The position numbers were made by a program, and so were the translations under genes. Shown in pieces: positions 36,501 to 44,575 of a stretch of DNA of 64,000 nt (position 1 is the stretch's first letter; every line of letters starts with the position of its first letter). The stretch lies in NCBI RefSeq assembly GCF_001418005.1, contig NZ_LIOL01000012.1, forward strand, positions 1 to 64,000. Direction: 5' to 3'. The DNA is from Chelatococcus sambhunathii. Its GTDB lineage: Bacteria > Pseudomonadota > Alphaproteobacteria > Rhizobiales > Beijerinckiaceae. The notes beneath the pieces were generated by a model. It did not search any database, was not told the DNA's origin, and saw nothing but the letters and a program-made list of their open reading frames with translations.

Positions 36501-36904
36501 GCTGGCATCCCGTCATCGATCGGCCAGCAACTCAGCTGCGAGAGTTCTGAGCGCATGCGCCGCAACCAGCGGGACCACTCCGTTCCCTCAGAGCCGAAGC
36601 CGGTCCACCCGGTGGGCCAGCCCATCAGCGCCTCGACGAACAGCGGGTTCAAGGTTCGGCGCGCATCGGAGGTATCGCTCCCAGCCATAGGTGTCACCAG
36701 GACCTGGCGGCCAAGCAGGCCGTTCACCGGCGTGTTCGCCAACGTCGTCGCCCCATCCTTGTGGTCGCGCGCCGTCGGCGTCATCCATATCCCCGCCGCA
36801 TGGGTCAGGTCGGCACTCCTGCGGTTGCCAGCGCTCGGCTTGCAGCCGTCGCTCGCCATCGGCGTCGGCCAATCCCGCGCCATCCGGTCCAGACCCTTCT
36901 CGTC

Positions 36905-36952
36905 GCGCCTGTCGCCACCTCGACTGCGAAAACTGTCGGTCTGCGGCGTCGG
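36905..36952 (+). repeat. 48-bp inverted repeat, left copy
   Basis: This copy (beginning GCGCCTGTCGCC) is the exact reverse complement of 37193-37240; identity stops at both ends (36904 and 36953 mismatch). On the minus strand it encodes PTPQTDSFRSRGGDRR of the C-terminal methyltransferase part. Confidence 0.9.
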
Positions 36953-37192
36953 AAGTCGGCGCGCCCCACAAGCGTGAGCGGCTCTTCATCCTCGCCATCC
37001 GCGAGGGAGACGAACTGGCCGACCCCGCGCGCCTGCTCTGGAACCCGGTCGAGTGGCGGCAACCGGACCGAATTGCTGCAGCTCTGGCCGACGCCCCGCG
37101 CCAACGCCAACGAGAACCGGCAGACGAAGCCGACGCCATCGCAGGAAGCGGGTCAGCACGGGATGAACCTCGCAACGACGGCGGCGATGTGG
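36953..37192 (+). pseudogene. Inverted middle segment of the C5-methyltransferase
   Basis: Read rightward, this piece encodes EVGAPHKRERLFILAI, the conserved GxPxxRxR block of C5-methyltransferases, and in the next frame NWPTPRACSG and LWPTPRANANENRQTKP, then MNLATTAAMW running into the repeat. These belong between the two leftward parts of the gene. The change of frame within the segment near 37000 suggests a further indel. Confidence 0.75.
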
Positions 37193-37240
37193 CCGACGCC
37201 GCAGACCGACAGTTTTCGCAGTCGAGGTGGCGACAGGCGC
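37193..37240 (-). repeat. 48-bp inverted repeat, right copy
   Basis: Exact reverse complement of 36905-36952. On the plus strand it encodes the same PTPQTDSFRSRGGDRR, now joined to the inverted segment; on the minus strand it is read in the N-terminal frame as APVATSTAKTVGLRRR, which is not methyltransferase sequence. Confidence 0.9.
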
Positions 37241-37451
37241 CGGATCCAGGGCCGCGTCTTCCATCCGCGCCACGAGGACGGCTGCGGCGTAGGTTTCTCG
37301 TTCGACATGGCCCACAGCACGATATCCGGGGATGGCGACGGCGAGCCCGAGATCGAGCCCGCCAGCGCCGGAGCAAAGCGAGAGGCCGAACAGGCATGCG
37401 TCTGCGGTTCCGGAAGTGCATCCGGAGGAAGGTAGAGCCAGGTCATGCATG

Positions 37452-38789
37452 TCACGCGGCTATTTCGGGTTCGGTTTCAGACGCGGCCGGGGCATCCCCA
37501 AGCCGCTCGGTCCTCACCTGCGCGAATGTCCGACCGTCGCCGTCGAGGATCGCTTCGCGACCCGTTTCGGCCTGCCAGCGCTCCACGGCCACATCGACAT
37601 AGGCCGGGCTGATCTCCATCGCAAAGACGCGCCGACCATTGGCTTCGCCCGCCATGATCTGCGAGCCGGAGCCCGAGAAGGGCTCGTAGCAGAGCCCGCC
37701 GCGCGCCACGTGCTGGCGCATCGGGATCCCGAAGGCGTCGAGCGGCTTCGGCGTCGGATGGTCGGGCCGCTCGTCCCTCGCGAAGCTCGGCATCTCCCAG
37801 GTCGAGGGCAATGTCTCGTCCGCCACCTTCGGCGGTCGGTTGGGGCGCCGCCAGCCCATGAAGCACGGCTCGTGCTTCCAGAGGTAATGCGAGCGGGTCA
37901 GGACGCCCCGGTCCTTCACCCAGATGATCTGCTGGTGAACGAAGGCGCCGGCCTTCTCCCAGCAGGCCTCCAGCATCGCCTGGCGACGCGAGGCGTGCCA
38001 GCAGTACCAGGCGGCATCCTCGGTGATCGCCTCGGCGATGGCAGCGGCGATGAAGCCGTCGTAGAGGTCCGCGCCCTGCGAGCTGTCGTCCCAGGTCACG
38101 CCGTAGGACTGGCTCCAGTCCTTGTTGCGCGTCGGGTGGTTGGAGCCGTCATAATCGACGAGATACGGCGGGTCGGTCGCGAACAGCACTGCGCGCTCGC
38201 CGTTCATCAGGCGGCGGACATCGGCATGGGAGGTCGCGTCACCGCAGAGCAGACGATGCTCACCGAGGATCCACAGATCGCCGGTCCGCGAGGCCGGGTT
38301 GCGCGGCGGTTCGGGGATGGTCACCGGGGGCACGCTGGCACCGCCGCCTTCCTGGCCATCGCCCTCCTGCACATAAGCTAGCAGCTTGTCGAGCTCGCCG
38401 TCGGAAAACCCGACCAGCGACAGGTCGAAGTCCTCGGCCAGCAACTCGTTCAACTCGGCCGAGAGCAGCGCCTCGTCCCAGCTTCCCAGTTCCGTCAGCT
38501 TGTTGTCCGCGATGCGGTAGGCCCGGCGCTGCGCCTCGGTCAGATGACCGAGCACGATCACAGGCGCCTCCGTCAACCCCAGCTGCGTCGCGGCAAGCAC
38601 GCGCCCATGGCCTGCGATCAGCTCCCCGTCCTCGGCCACGAGGCAGGGCACGGTCCAGCCGAACTCGGCCATGCTGGCGGCGATCTTCGCGACCTGGTCT
38701 GCCCCGTGCACCTTCGCGTTCTTCGCGTAGGGCTGGAGCCTGGCCAGCGGCCACATCTCGATCCGCTCGGGAGCGAAGCTCAGCGTCAT
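37452..38789 (-). CDS. ParB-domain-fused DNA methyltransferase (N6/N4, beta class)
   Basis: The 445-residue protein has a ParB/Srx-like N-terminal domain (about 1-120: RIEMWPLARLQPYAKNAKVH, DGELIAGHGRVLAATQLGL) and a C-terminal methyltransferase with catalytic ATDPPYLVDYDGS (about 235) before the SAM motif YEPFSGSGSQIMAGE (about 385), the beta-class order of CcrM-like enzymes. Such phage enzymes protect phage DNA from host restriction. ATG 38789 starts at the conserved MTLSFAPERIEMW; an upstream in-frame extension to 38906 is not family-like. Its stop lies just before the C5-methyltransferase start, so the two formed a modification pair. Confidence 0.88.
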   Translation of the reverse strand: MTLSFAPERIEMWPLARLQPYAKNAKVHGADQVAKIAASMAEFGWTVPCLVAEDGELIAGHGRVLAATQLGLTEAPVIVLGHLTEAQRRAYRIADNKLTELGSWDEALLSAELNELLAEDFDLSLVGFSDGELDKLLAYVQEGDGQEGGGASVPPVTIPEPPRNPASRTGDLWILGEHRLLCGDATSHADVRRLMNGERAVLFATDPPYLVDYDGSNHPTRNKDWSQSYGVTWDDSSQGADLYDGFIAAAIAEAITEDAAWYCWHASRRQAMLEACWEKAGAFVHQQIIWVKDRGVLTRSHYLWKHEPCFMGWRRPNRPPKVADETLPSTWEMPSFARDERPDHPTPKPLDAFGIPMRQHVARGGLCYEPFSGSGSQIMAGEANGRRVFAMEISPAYVDVAVERWQAETGREAILDGDGRTFAQVRTERLGDAPAASETEPEIAA

Positions 38790-39212
38790 GGGCAAGGCGT
38801 TTCCGTCGTGCGGGTGGATTGCCGGCTGGCTTCCGGACTCCGGATGCCGCGCTGGACTCCACGCGGGATCCAGCGGCGTCCGGCCACCAGGCCCGAAAGC
38901 CAGCATTCATTGGGGTCTGCGCGGGGTTCCGGCGGCTCCGACTTCCGGGTGGCTTCCCAAAAATCCGGCCCTGCCGCTGGCGATGCGCCGCGCTTCGCCC
39001 GCCAGCATACGATTTCCGCCAGGAAGGACCCGTGAACTCGTATGCTCAGGCGATGTTGGCGTGAACGGGCATCGATCCGTAACGAAAGGATCAGTGCGGA
39101 TCCTTTACTTGGATCGGTTCCAGTGAAAGGATCCGTGCGCTCGTGATCGCGACGCGCGCGCCCCTCCCGAGAATAGCCAGAATCTACCCAAGAACTGGGG
39201 TTTTCGTCTCTT
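38790..39212. other. Non-coding stretch between methyltransferase and toxin-antitoxin genes
   Basis: No convincing gene is seen. It holds two direct repeats GAAAGGATC(A/C)GTGCG at 39084-39098 and 39125-39139; the first is inside a perfect hairpin, AAAGGATC-AGTGCG-GATCCTTT (39085-39106). This looks like an operator cluster or a promoter region for the leftward methyltransferase genes. Confidence 0.5.
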
Positions 39213-39215
39213 CGA

Positions 39216-39236
39216 AAAGTGTCCGGCGGACACTTT
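39216..39236 (-). terminator. Terminator after the GNAT/DUF1778 operon
   Basis: A perfect 9-bp stem (AAAGTGTCC / GGACACTTT, 3-nt loop) lies 25 nt after the toxin stop and is followed by T-rich sequence on the minus strand. Confidence 0.6.
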
Positions 39237-39260
39237 CCGCTTCGCTTCGCGAGCTTGCGA

Positions 39261-39779
39261 TCATTCGCCGAGGAGCGCTCGCAGATCTTTCATCAGCAGG
39301 AAGAGATGATAGGGGTCGGTCGGACTCGGCTCGAAGTCGAACTGCTCGTACCAGGCGCGCGCTTCATCGTCCTTGGCATGAACGAGAAGCGCTCGGATAC
39401 CTGCAATTTCGGCAGCTTGAGCCGTGCGCAGCAGTGCATCCTTGAGCAATGCTTTGCCCAGCCCCTTTCCCTGCTCGGCTCGGTCGATGGCAAGCCGCGC
39501 GAGGAGCATTACCGGGATCGGATGACGGGCAAGCCCTTTGCCGACACGACCGGGAGCGTCGGCATGTTCAACGGCGCCGACCGCAAGGCTGTAATAGCCC
39601 GCGACACGCTGCTCCCTGCGGCACACGACATAGGTCTGAGCGCTGCCCGCTTTCTGGTTGACCAGAGCGTGGCGTTGCAGGAATCGATCCAGAGTTTCCT
39701 TGCCGCAATCAAACGCGTCGACCTCGTGGGAGGCATCGAGCTTTTGGACGGCAGAGAACGATTGGTTCTCCGCCGTCAC
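39261..39779 (-). CDS. GNAT acetyltransferase toxin (TacT/AtaT-like)
   Basis: The 172-residue protein belongs to the GNAT toxins that acetylate aminoacyl-tRNA. It starts with the typical LDASHEVDAFDCGKETLDRF and QRHALVNQKAGSAQTYVVC, has the acetyl-CoA loop LAIDRAEQGKGLGKALLKDA (about 95-114; QGKGLG is the pyrophosphate loop), and the conserved ALLVHAKDDEARAWYEQFDF with the active Tyr. It overlaps its DUF1778 antitoxin by four bases. The pair is a toxin-antitoxin module within the phage early region. Confidence 0.92.
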   Translation of the reverse strand: MTAENQSFSAVQKLDASHEVDAFDCGKETLDRFLQRHALVNQKAGSAQTYVVCRREQRVAGYYSLAVGAVEHADAPGRVGKGLARHPIPVMLLARLAIDRAEQGKGLGKALLKDALLRTAQAAEIAGIRALLVHAKDDEARAWYEQFDFEPSPTDPYHLFLLMKDLRALLGE

Positions 39780-40051
39780 TCAAGCACGCTCTTCTCGGCG
39801 AGCAGTCTGGCGAGGCGTGGCTTGCTCTGGACGGGGCGGTCGAGAGCATCCTGGAAGGCTTGCCACTGGGCGTCATCCAGCCGGAACATGCGCCGATCGA
39901 CGAGCGCTTCCTCGGCGGCATGAATGCCCGCCTCGAGCAGGAACTCCGTCACGTTCTTGTGCGAAAACGTGGCTGCACGTTGCAGCAGCGCCTTCATGGT
40001 CGGCGTGGTGCGCACCTCGATACGTTCGGACTTGGCTTCGGCTACGGGCAT
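39776..40051 (-). CDS. DUF1778 antitoxin
   Basis: This 91-residue ribbon-helix-helix antitoxin (ERIEVRTTPTMKALLQRAAT, SHKNVTEFLLEAGIHAAEEA) is the regular partner of GNAT toxins. The C-terminal DDAQWQAFQDALDRPV is the family toxin-binding segment. Two direct repeats upstream (40082-40101) are probable operator half sites for autorepression. Confidence 0.92.
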   Translation of the reverse strand: MPVAEAKSERIEVRTTPTMKALLQRAATFSHKNVTEFLLEAGIHAAEEALVDRRMFRLDDAQWQAFQDALDRPVQSKPRLARLLAEKSVLE

Positions 40052-40081
40052 GGCTGATCTCCTGTCCCAATTTCTGTATCA

Positions 40082-40101
40082 TACGGACAACGTACGGACA
40101 A
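40082..40101 (-). promoter_or_regulatory. Direct-repeat operator of the DUF1778/GNAT operon
   Basis: TACGGACAA occurs at 40082-40090 and 40093-40101, spaced 11 bp or one helical turn, 31 nt before the antitoxin start. This suits a dimeric ribbon-helix-helix regulator. Confidence 0.5.
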
Positions 40102-40105
40102 GAAG

Positions 40106-40558
40106 TTAATTGGGGTGACTGGTCGGGTCCTCGCAAGCCCCTTTGACCATTTCAATCACGTAGCGGCGCGACCGGAGACGGGGGACTTTGCGCTGGTTAA
40201 GCCGCCATGCGATCACGCAGAGCGCATAGAGCCAGTGCTCGTGCGCCGCCGAGCGCTGCAATCCGACGGTCCAGCAGATGGTTTTCCAGCGCTCGCCGTA
40301 GGCGCGCAGCCAGACGATCTTGCCGTCGATCGGATCGAGCCCCACCGTCCAGCTGAGCGTCTCCTCCATCCGGCTGATCGCGGCGGGTGACGGGATGACG
40401 CGCATCGGCTTTGGCTCCTGTCCGACCTTGTCGGCGAAGCTATGGATGACCTCCGGCCAGACGCTGAAATATCCCTGCCGCCGGGGTTCGGGCAGGCGCT
40501 TGAGCACGAAGGCCGCTTCCGCGAGACGTTCCTCGACGAGGCTCGGCGTCCACCTCAC
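40106..40558 (-). CDS. DUF6362 protein
   Basis: The 150-residue protein (WTPSLVEERLAEAAFVLKRL, SFADKVGQEPKPMRVIPSPA) has a C-terminal helix-turn-helix-like part (WKTICWTVGLQRSAAHEHWL) and matches the DUF6362 family of alphaproteobacterial phages. The GTG start at 40558 overlaps the RuvC-like stop (GTGA) and follows a GGGGAGG by 7 nt, which decides it over longer readings. Function is unknown; the HTH suggests a transcription or terminase-related role. Confidence 0.8.
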   Translation of the reverse strand: MRWTPSLVEERLAEAAFVLKRLPEPRRQGYFSVWPEVIHSFADKVGQEPKPMRVIPSPAAISRMEETLSWTVGLDPIDGKIVWLRAYGERWKTICWTVGLQRSAAHEHWLYALCVIAWRLNQRKVPRLRSRRYVIEMVKGACEDPTSHPN

Positions 40559-41088
40559 AGCACACCTCCCCGGGTCTCCATCGCCCAAAGCAGGATCGCG
40601 ATCGCGTCGGCCTCGTTGTCGTCGGCGGGTTGGAACCCGCGCTGGCGCATCGCGGCGAGCACGGCATCCTTGCCAGCGTTGCCCTTGCCCGTGGCGAAGC
40701 GTTTGATGGTGCCGACAGGAACGCCCTGATAGGCGACGCCCTCACGCTCGCACCAGGCGGTCAACGTCGCCAGGAAACCGCCGTAGAGGTGGGCGGCGTC
40801 AGTGCCGATATGGCGCCGGACCTCCTCGAAATAGATCGCGGCCAACCCACCGCTGTCGTCGGCCAGTTGTTCGAGCCAGTGCTGGAAGCGCAGGTAGCGC
40901 ATGCCGCCGCCGTCGTAGCGGCATGAGCGGAAGCTGGCGGTTCCGCTGTGCACGATCCCGCCCGCCAGGCTCGCCCAGCCCGTGGTGGTGCCGAGATCCA
41001 GGGCGAGAATGGCGCTGCCCGCGGATGTCGAGATGACCGGGGCCGGATGGGGCGCGCTCTTGGGGAGGGGTGACGGGCACTGGCTCAT
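40555..41088 (-). CDS. RuvC-like Holliday junction resolvase
   Basis: The 177-residue protein has the RNase H-fold resolvase pattern: ILALDLGTTTGWASL (first catalytic Asp31), AAIYFEEVRRHIGTDAAHLY (catalytic Glu near 88), and NEADAIAILLWAME at the end (C-terminal acidic residues). Phage RuvC-like enzymes process recombination junctions before packaging. ATG 41088 was chosen; the frame runs on upstream through the repeat region without homology. It is coupled to DUF6362 downstream. Confidence 0.85.
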   Translation of the reverse strand: MSQCPSPLPKSAPHPAPVISTSAGSAILALDLGTTTGWASLAGGIVHSGTASFRSCRYDGGGMRYLRFQHWLEQLADDSGGLAAIYFEEVRRHIGTDAAHLYGGFLATLTAWCEREGVAYQGVPVGTIKRFATGKGNAGKDAVLAAMRQRGFQPADDNEADAIAILLWAMETRGGVL

Positions 41089-41252
41089 GGTGGTGGGTCC
41101 TTCTCGTCTGATGTCGGTGAGGGGATGGACGACACGGCGACCGCGCGCGCGAAGCCCCTGGGGGTGGGAGTGGGAGAACCCGCTCGGCGCGGTTCTCCCC
41201 CACCCCCGAAGGGGGTGGCTTTCACCCCCACAACTTCGAGAGCGCATCAACA

Positions 41253-41491
41253 CCTTGAATCGTTTGGAGAAATCGAAGTTGGGACAGCCCATGGCGCGGG
41301 TCGCGTTCCCAACTTGAATCTGCGAAAGGCCGCGCAACGGAGCGCGCGGGAGCCAAGGTAGTTGGGACGAGCTTTCCCAACTTGAATGTGCGCGGGACGG
41401 CTGGGCGAAGCGCGGCGGCGCGAAAAGCAACGAAAGTAGTTGGGAAGCTGGCCGCCCAGCTCGCCGCAACTTGCCACAACTTGATCCTGCG
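41253..41491 (+). repeat. Non-coding array of TCCCAACTTGAAT repeats and hairpins
   Basis: The 434-bp gap 41089-41522 has no gene. It contains TTCCCAACTTGAATCTGCG at 41306, the same with one change (GTGCG) at 41374, and degenerate copies at 41253 and 41475. Each is preceded by the complementary AGTTGGGA (41277, 41360, 41438), so units fold as hairpins (8-bp stems at 41277/41307 and 41360/41375). The spacing of 68 bp between the two best copies and the position next to the primase-helicase suggest an origin or a transcription-control array. Confidence 0.6.
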
Positions 41492-41522
41492 TAAGCCCGC
41501 GTAATCGGGATGAGCTGGCGCA

Positions 41523-43811
41523 TCACGAGGTCTCCTCCGTCTGATAGACCCAGACCAGAGGGTTCTCGACCGGCAGCGCCGCGCCGCTCTGCGGGCACTT
41601 GTAGGTGCTGGGAAGGACCGGGATCCGGACGGGCACGACCTCGCCGGTGTCGGGGTCTGCCGTCTCTTCTCCGGTCGGGAACGTCATGCCCTCGACGCAG
41701 AGATAGCCGAACTTCGAGCGCGAGGTTGGCAGACCGAACGGCGCGCCATCGCGAACGAACTTGATGAAACCCTTCGTGGCCAGCACGCTGATCCGTTCGC
41801 GGATCGTGTCCTTGCCGCCGAGCCCGGCCTGGTTCTCGAAGCTCTCGGCGAATTGCAGCGCGGTATAGAGCCGGCCGGCCTTGGCCTGATCGAACAGAAG
41901 CTGCAGGATGACGTCGTGCTTGCGGATGCGCTCGGCGTCGAGCTTCTCGCCGAACTCGCGACGCACGATCCGCTGGCCGGAACGATCGATTTCGACCCAA
42001 CGCCCATCGGCCTTGTCGATGACCATCGGCTCGATGCCCGGGCCGTTGCGCAGCTCGAAATGCAGCATCCGCTCGGGCCGGTCTTCATCGGGCCGGTGCA
42101 TGATGATGCCGGAGGTGTAGAAGCTGCGGAGCGATCCCGCGCCCGAGAGCGCCATGAACGGATCCTCGACCAACTGCTTCTTGGGTGTCTTGCGGGTGTG
42201 ATGGCAGAGGATCAGGCCGGCATCCGGGGCTACGGCGTCCCGTAGGGCCTCGACCCGCTCCTGCAGGAAGAAGAGCATCGCGGTGTTGTCGTTCTCCCCG
42301 CCGCCGTCCGGACCCCCATCGAAGAGATTGCGGATCGGGTCGATGCAGAGGATATCGGGCGCGCCATGGCCGTAGTGGGCGCGAACCGCGGCGATGGTCA
42401 GGCCCACGCCGCCGGCGTCGAGCAGCATGCGGACCTTCGGCGTAGCGACGAGATTATCGCGCGCCGCAGCCAGGAGCGCCGGCTCGATCCGGATGGCCTG
42501 GAGGCGCTCCCGGAGGTAATGGTACTGGATCTCCGCCTGCAGATAGAAGATCCGCAAGGGCCGGCTCGGCGCAAAGCCGAGGAAGGGCACGCCCGCCGCC
42601 ATGTGGACAAGCAGACTGATCAGGAAGTCGCTCTTGCCGACCTTGGGCGCGCCGCCGAGCACCAGCATCCCGCCGGGCGTCAGCAATCGCGGCGCGATGA
42701 TGTCGTCGGGCATCGGGCTCACGTCGTCGAGCAGCGCGCCGAGCGTGAATACCGGCAGCGCGGACATCGGCGGCACGGCGATCCGTTCGAGAGCCGGTCC
42801 GTGGCGCTCTTCATGCAGCCGCCAGAGGCGCTGTGCTTCCGAGGCGAGACGTTCGAGCGGCCAGCTGGGACGGAGCTGGGCGGCGTTGTACTGGCAGATC
42901 GCCTCCCAAGCGTCGTCGCGGCTCATGCGGCCCTCATGCGCCATGCGGACGTAGTGGCCGATGGCGGCGCTCGCCCCCTGGAAGCGGGTCCAATCGTCTG
43001 ATCCGCCTTCGCGGACGGGCGTCGTCAGGACATCGGTGATCGACGGCTTGTCCGTAGAGGGGCCTGGCTCGGATCCGACCCCGGCAAGCGGCGGCATGTC
43101 GGCGACGACATCCGCGAAGTCGCGCAGATGGACCTCGACCCGCGGGCTATGGCGGCGGATGTTGACCAGCCGCTTGAACCCACCCTTGTGATAGACCGAA
43201 CCAGCCAGGCGGATCGGCTGGTGAGCCGATCGGAAATGCGTGTCGCCGCCCACCTTGACCGCGATGTCGCCGCGCAGCCGACAGAGAAGCGCGATATCCT
43301 CGCCCTCGGCCGGTTCGCTCAAGCGCCACCAGACATGCAGCTTGTCGAGACCGTCCGGCGTCCGGCCGCCGCTTTCGACGAGCAGTGTCGGCTCGCCGAG
43401 ATGCCGGAGGAGGTGGTCGAGCTTGGCCACAATATCGCCGGCGTCGAGGTCGACCAGAACCGTCTGCATCTGCTGGACATCGGCGGCCTTGGCCTTGCCG
43501 GTCTCGGCGACCGTTCCCGGCACCACATAGAAGGCCGCGCCCTCGCGCGCTGCCCAACCGGCGAAGGAAACCGCCTTCTCCAGCAAACTGTCGTCGATCT
43601 CGATCCAGGCGTTGTGGGGTCGGCCGTCTATGCCCTGGCCCTTGTCCACGAACCCGCGCAGGGGCACCCAGCCCTCGCAGTAACCGAAGACGACGTCGAG
43701 AAAGATGGCGATCTGCTCGGGATCCGGCTCGATGTCGAACGGATCGGCCTGCGGCGTAGCGTCGTTGAAGTCGCGCCAGGGGTTGAAGTGGACGATGTTG
43801 TCGTCGCTCAT
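41523..43811 (-). CDS. Phage primase-helicase (RepA-like AAA ATPase)
   Basis: The 762-residue replication protein combines an N-terminal primase-like domain (about 30-260: TVLVDLDAGDIVAKLDHLL, DKLHVWWRL, RLAGSVYHKGGFKRLVN, as in RepB-type primases) with a RepA/DnaB-like RecA-fold ATPase (Walker A MLVLGGAPKVGKSDFLISLL about 385-405; IDPIRNLFDGGPDGGGENDN; LILCHHTRK) and a winged-helix-like C-terminal region. It should unwind and prime phage DNA. ATG 43811 overlaps the nuclease stop; an extra 15 codons upstream are not family-like. The non-coding repeat array lies right after its end. Confidence 0.87.
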   Translation of the reverse strand: MSDDNIVHFNPWRDFNDATPQADPFDIEPDPEQIAIFLDVVFGYCEGWVPLRGFVDKGQGIDGRPHNAWIEIDDSLLEKAVSFAGWAAREGAAFYVVPGTVAETGKAKAADVQQMQTVLVDLDAGDIVAKLDHLLRHLGEPTLLVESGGRTPDGLDKLHVWWRLSEPAEGEDIALLCRLRGDIAVKVGGDTHFRSAHQPIRLAGSVYHKGGFKRLVNIRRHSPRVEVHLRDFADVVADMPPLAGVGSEPGPSTDKPSITDVLTTPVREGGSDDWTRFQGASAAIGHYVRMAHEGRMSRDDAWEAICQYNAAQLRPSWPLERLASEAQRLWRLHEERHGPALERIAVPPMSALPVFTLGALLDDVSPMPDDIIAPRLLTPGGMLVLGGAPKVGKSDFLISLLVHMAAGVPFLGFAPSRPLRIFYLQAEIQYHYLRERLQAIRIEPALLAAARDNLVATPKVRMLLDAGGVGLTIAAVRAHYGHGAPDILCIDPIRNLFDGGPDGGGENDNTAMLFFLQERVEALRDAVAPDAGLILCHHTRKTPKKQLVEDPFMALSGAGSLRSFYTSGIIMHRPDEDRPERMLHFELRNGPGIEPMVIDKADGRWVEIDRSGQRIVRREFGEKLDAERIRKHDVILQLLFDQAKAGRLYTALQFAESFENQAGLGGKDTIRERISVLATKGFIKFVRDGAPFGLPTSRSKFGYLCVEGMTFPTGEETADPDTGEVVPVRIPVLPSTYKCPQSGAALPVENPLVWVYQTEETS

Positions 43812-44575
43812 GCTGGCAGGCTCCAGCAGCGTTCCGCCCACGGGCACATCCGGCACGCGTGGAAGTCACGGGTCGTGGCGATGCGCGGCAGCAGATCCCC
43901 TGCATCCGTCGCCTGAAGGATCCGCACGGCGCGGTCGCTCATACGCTGTGCGAGCCCTGCGTCGAACGGCACGAGTTCGTGGTGCAGTTCGGCGGTGTCC
44001 TTGTTGATGGCGGTGAAGAGCGCGGGATTGTCGGAGATGCCGGGGACCTGCGCCTCCATGTAGGCCTGGTAGAGGGCGATCTGGGACGCGTAGACAGGCT
44101 TCGCGACAACCACGCCCTTGGCCACGGTCTCGCGCCAGTTCCTGGCGTTCATCGTCTTGCATTCCCAGAGCGCGGGAACGCCGATGCCCAGCAGCTGGGG
44201 TGCAGCGGCGATGATCCCATCGACATGACCGCGGATGCGGCCACCAGCGACCGAGAAACCGAATTGCTCGCCGTCCGGACGGTTGCCCTTGCGGGTATAG
44301 AGATCGAACCCGGCACCGCGCAGCCAGCGGATGGCAAGATCTTCGAGCGCGTGTCCGATCTCGAAGATCCGCAGAGTCTGCCCAGAGAACTCCAGGCCCT
44401 CATCCTTCGGCGCACCCGCGAACTCGAATTGCAGAGCGCGCTCACAGCCGTGTCCAAGGCGGGAGCCGCCGAGATAGGCCCTCGGCGCAACCGCCGCGCG
44501 TTCAGCAGCGATCGCCTCGTCGATCACCGCATTGATGCGTTCGGCGCAGGTGGGGCGGTGGTTATAGTCGAGCAT
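43808..44575 (-). CDS. Cas4-like PD-(D/E)XK nuclease
   Basis: The 255-residue protein has nuclease motifs FEIGHALEDLAIRWLRGAGF (about 70-90), RIRGHVDGIIAAAPQLL (Asp, about 114) and VPALWECKTMNARNW (E-x-K, about 133-148), then a Q-motif (YASQIALYQAYMEA). The end carries CRMCPWAERCW, and a further Cys is in GHGCERAL, giving the four Cys of a Cas4/AddB-type Fe-S cluster. Phage Cas4-like enzymes work as 5'-3' exonucleases in recombination. Here it pairs with a Sak4-like ATPase, so a recombination role is likely, not CRISPR adaptation. Confidence 0.86.
   Translation of the reverse strand: MLDYNHRPTCAERINAVIDEAIAAERAAVAPRAYLGGSRLGHGCERALQFEFAGAPKDEGLEFSGQTLRIFEIGHALEDLAIRWLRGAGFDLYTRKGNRPDGEQFGFSVAGGRIRGHVDGIIAAAPQLLGIGVPALWECKTMNARNWRETVAKGVVVAKPVYASQIALYQAYMEAQVPGISDNPALFTAINKDTAELHHELVPFDAGLAQRMSDRAVRILQATDAGDLLPRIATTRDFHACRMCPWAERCWSLPA

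Larger units (their letters stand above)
36497..37450 (-). pseudogene. Phage C5-cytosine DNA methyltransferase, rearranged
   Basis: The N-terminal part (37450 to about 37241) has the C5-methyltransferase SAM motif SLCSGAGGLDLGL and GYRAVGHVERETYAAAVLVA. The C-terminal part (about 36952 to 36497) has WPTPMASDGCKPSAGNRRSA and the closing motif NPLFVEALMGWPTGWTG. Between them a 240-bp piece of the same kind of gene is inverted (36953-37192) between perfect 48-bp inverted repeats, putting a stop at 36986 in the leading frame. The catalytic PCQ motif and the ENV motif are missing altogether, so about 100 codons were also lost. It cannot be an active methyltransferase. Re-inverting the middle on paper gives one open frame of 318 codons including the stop. 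Confidence 0.8.
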
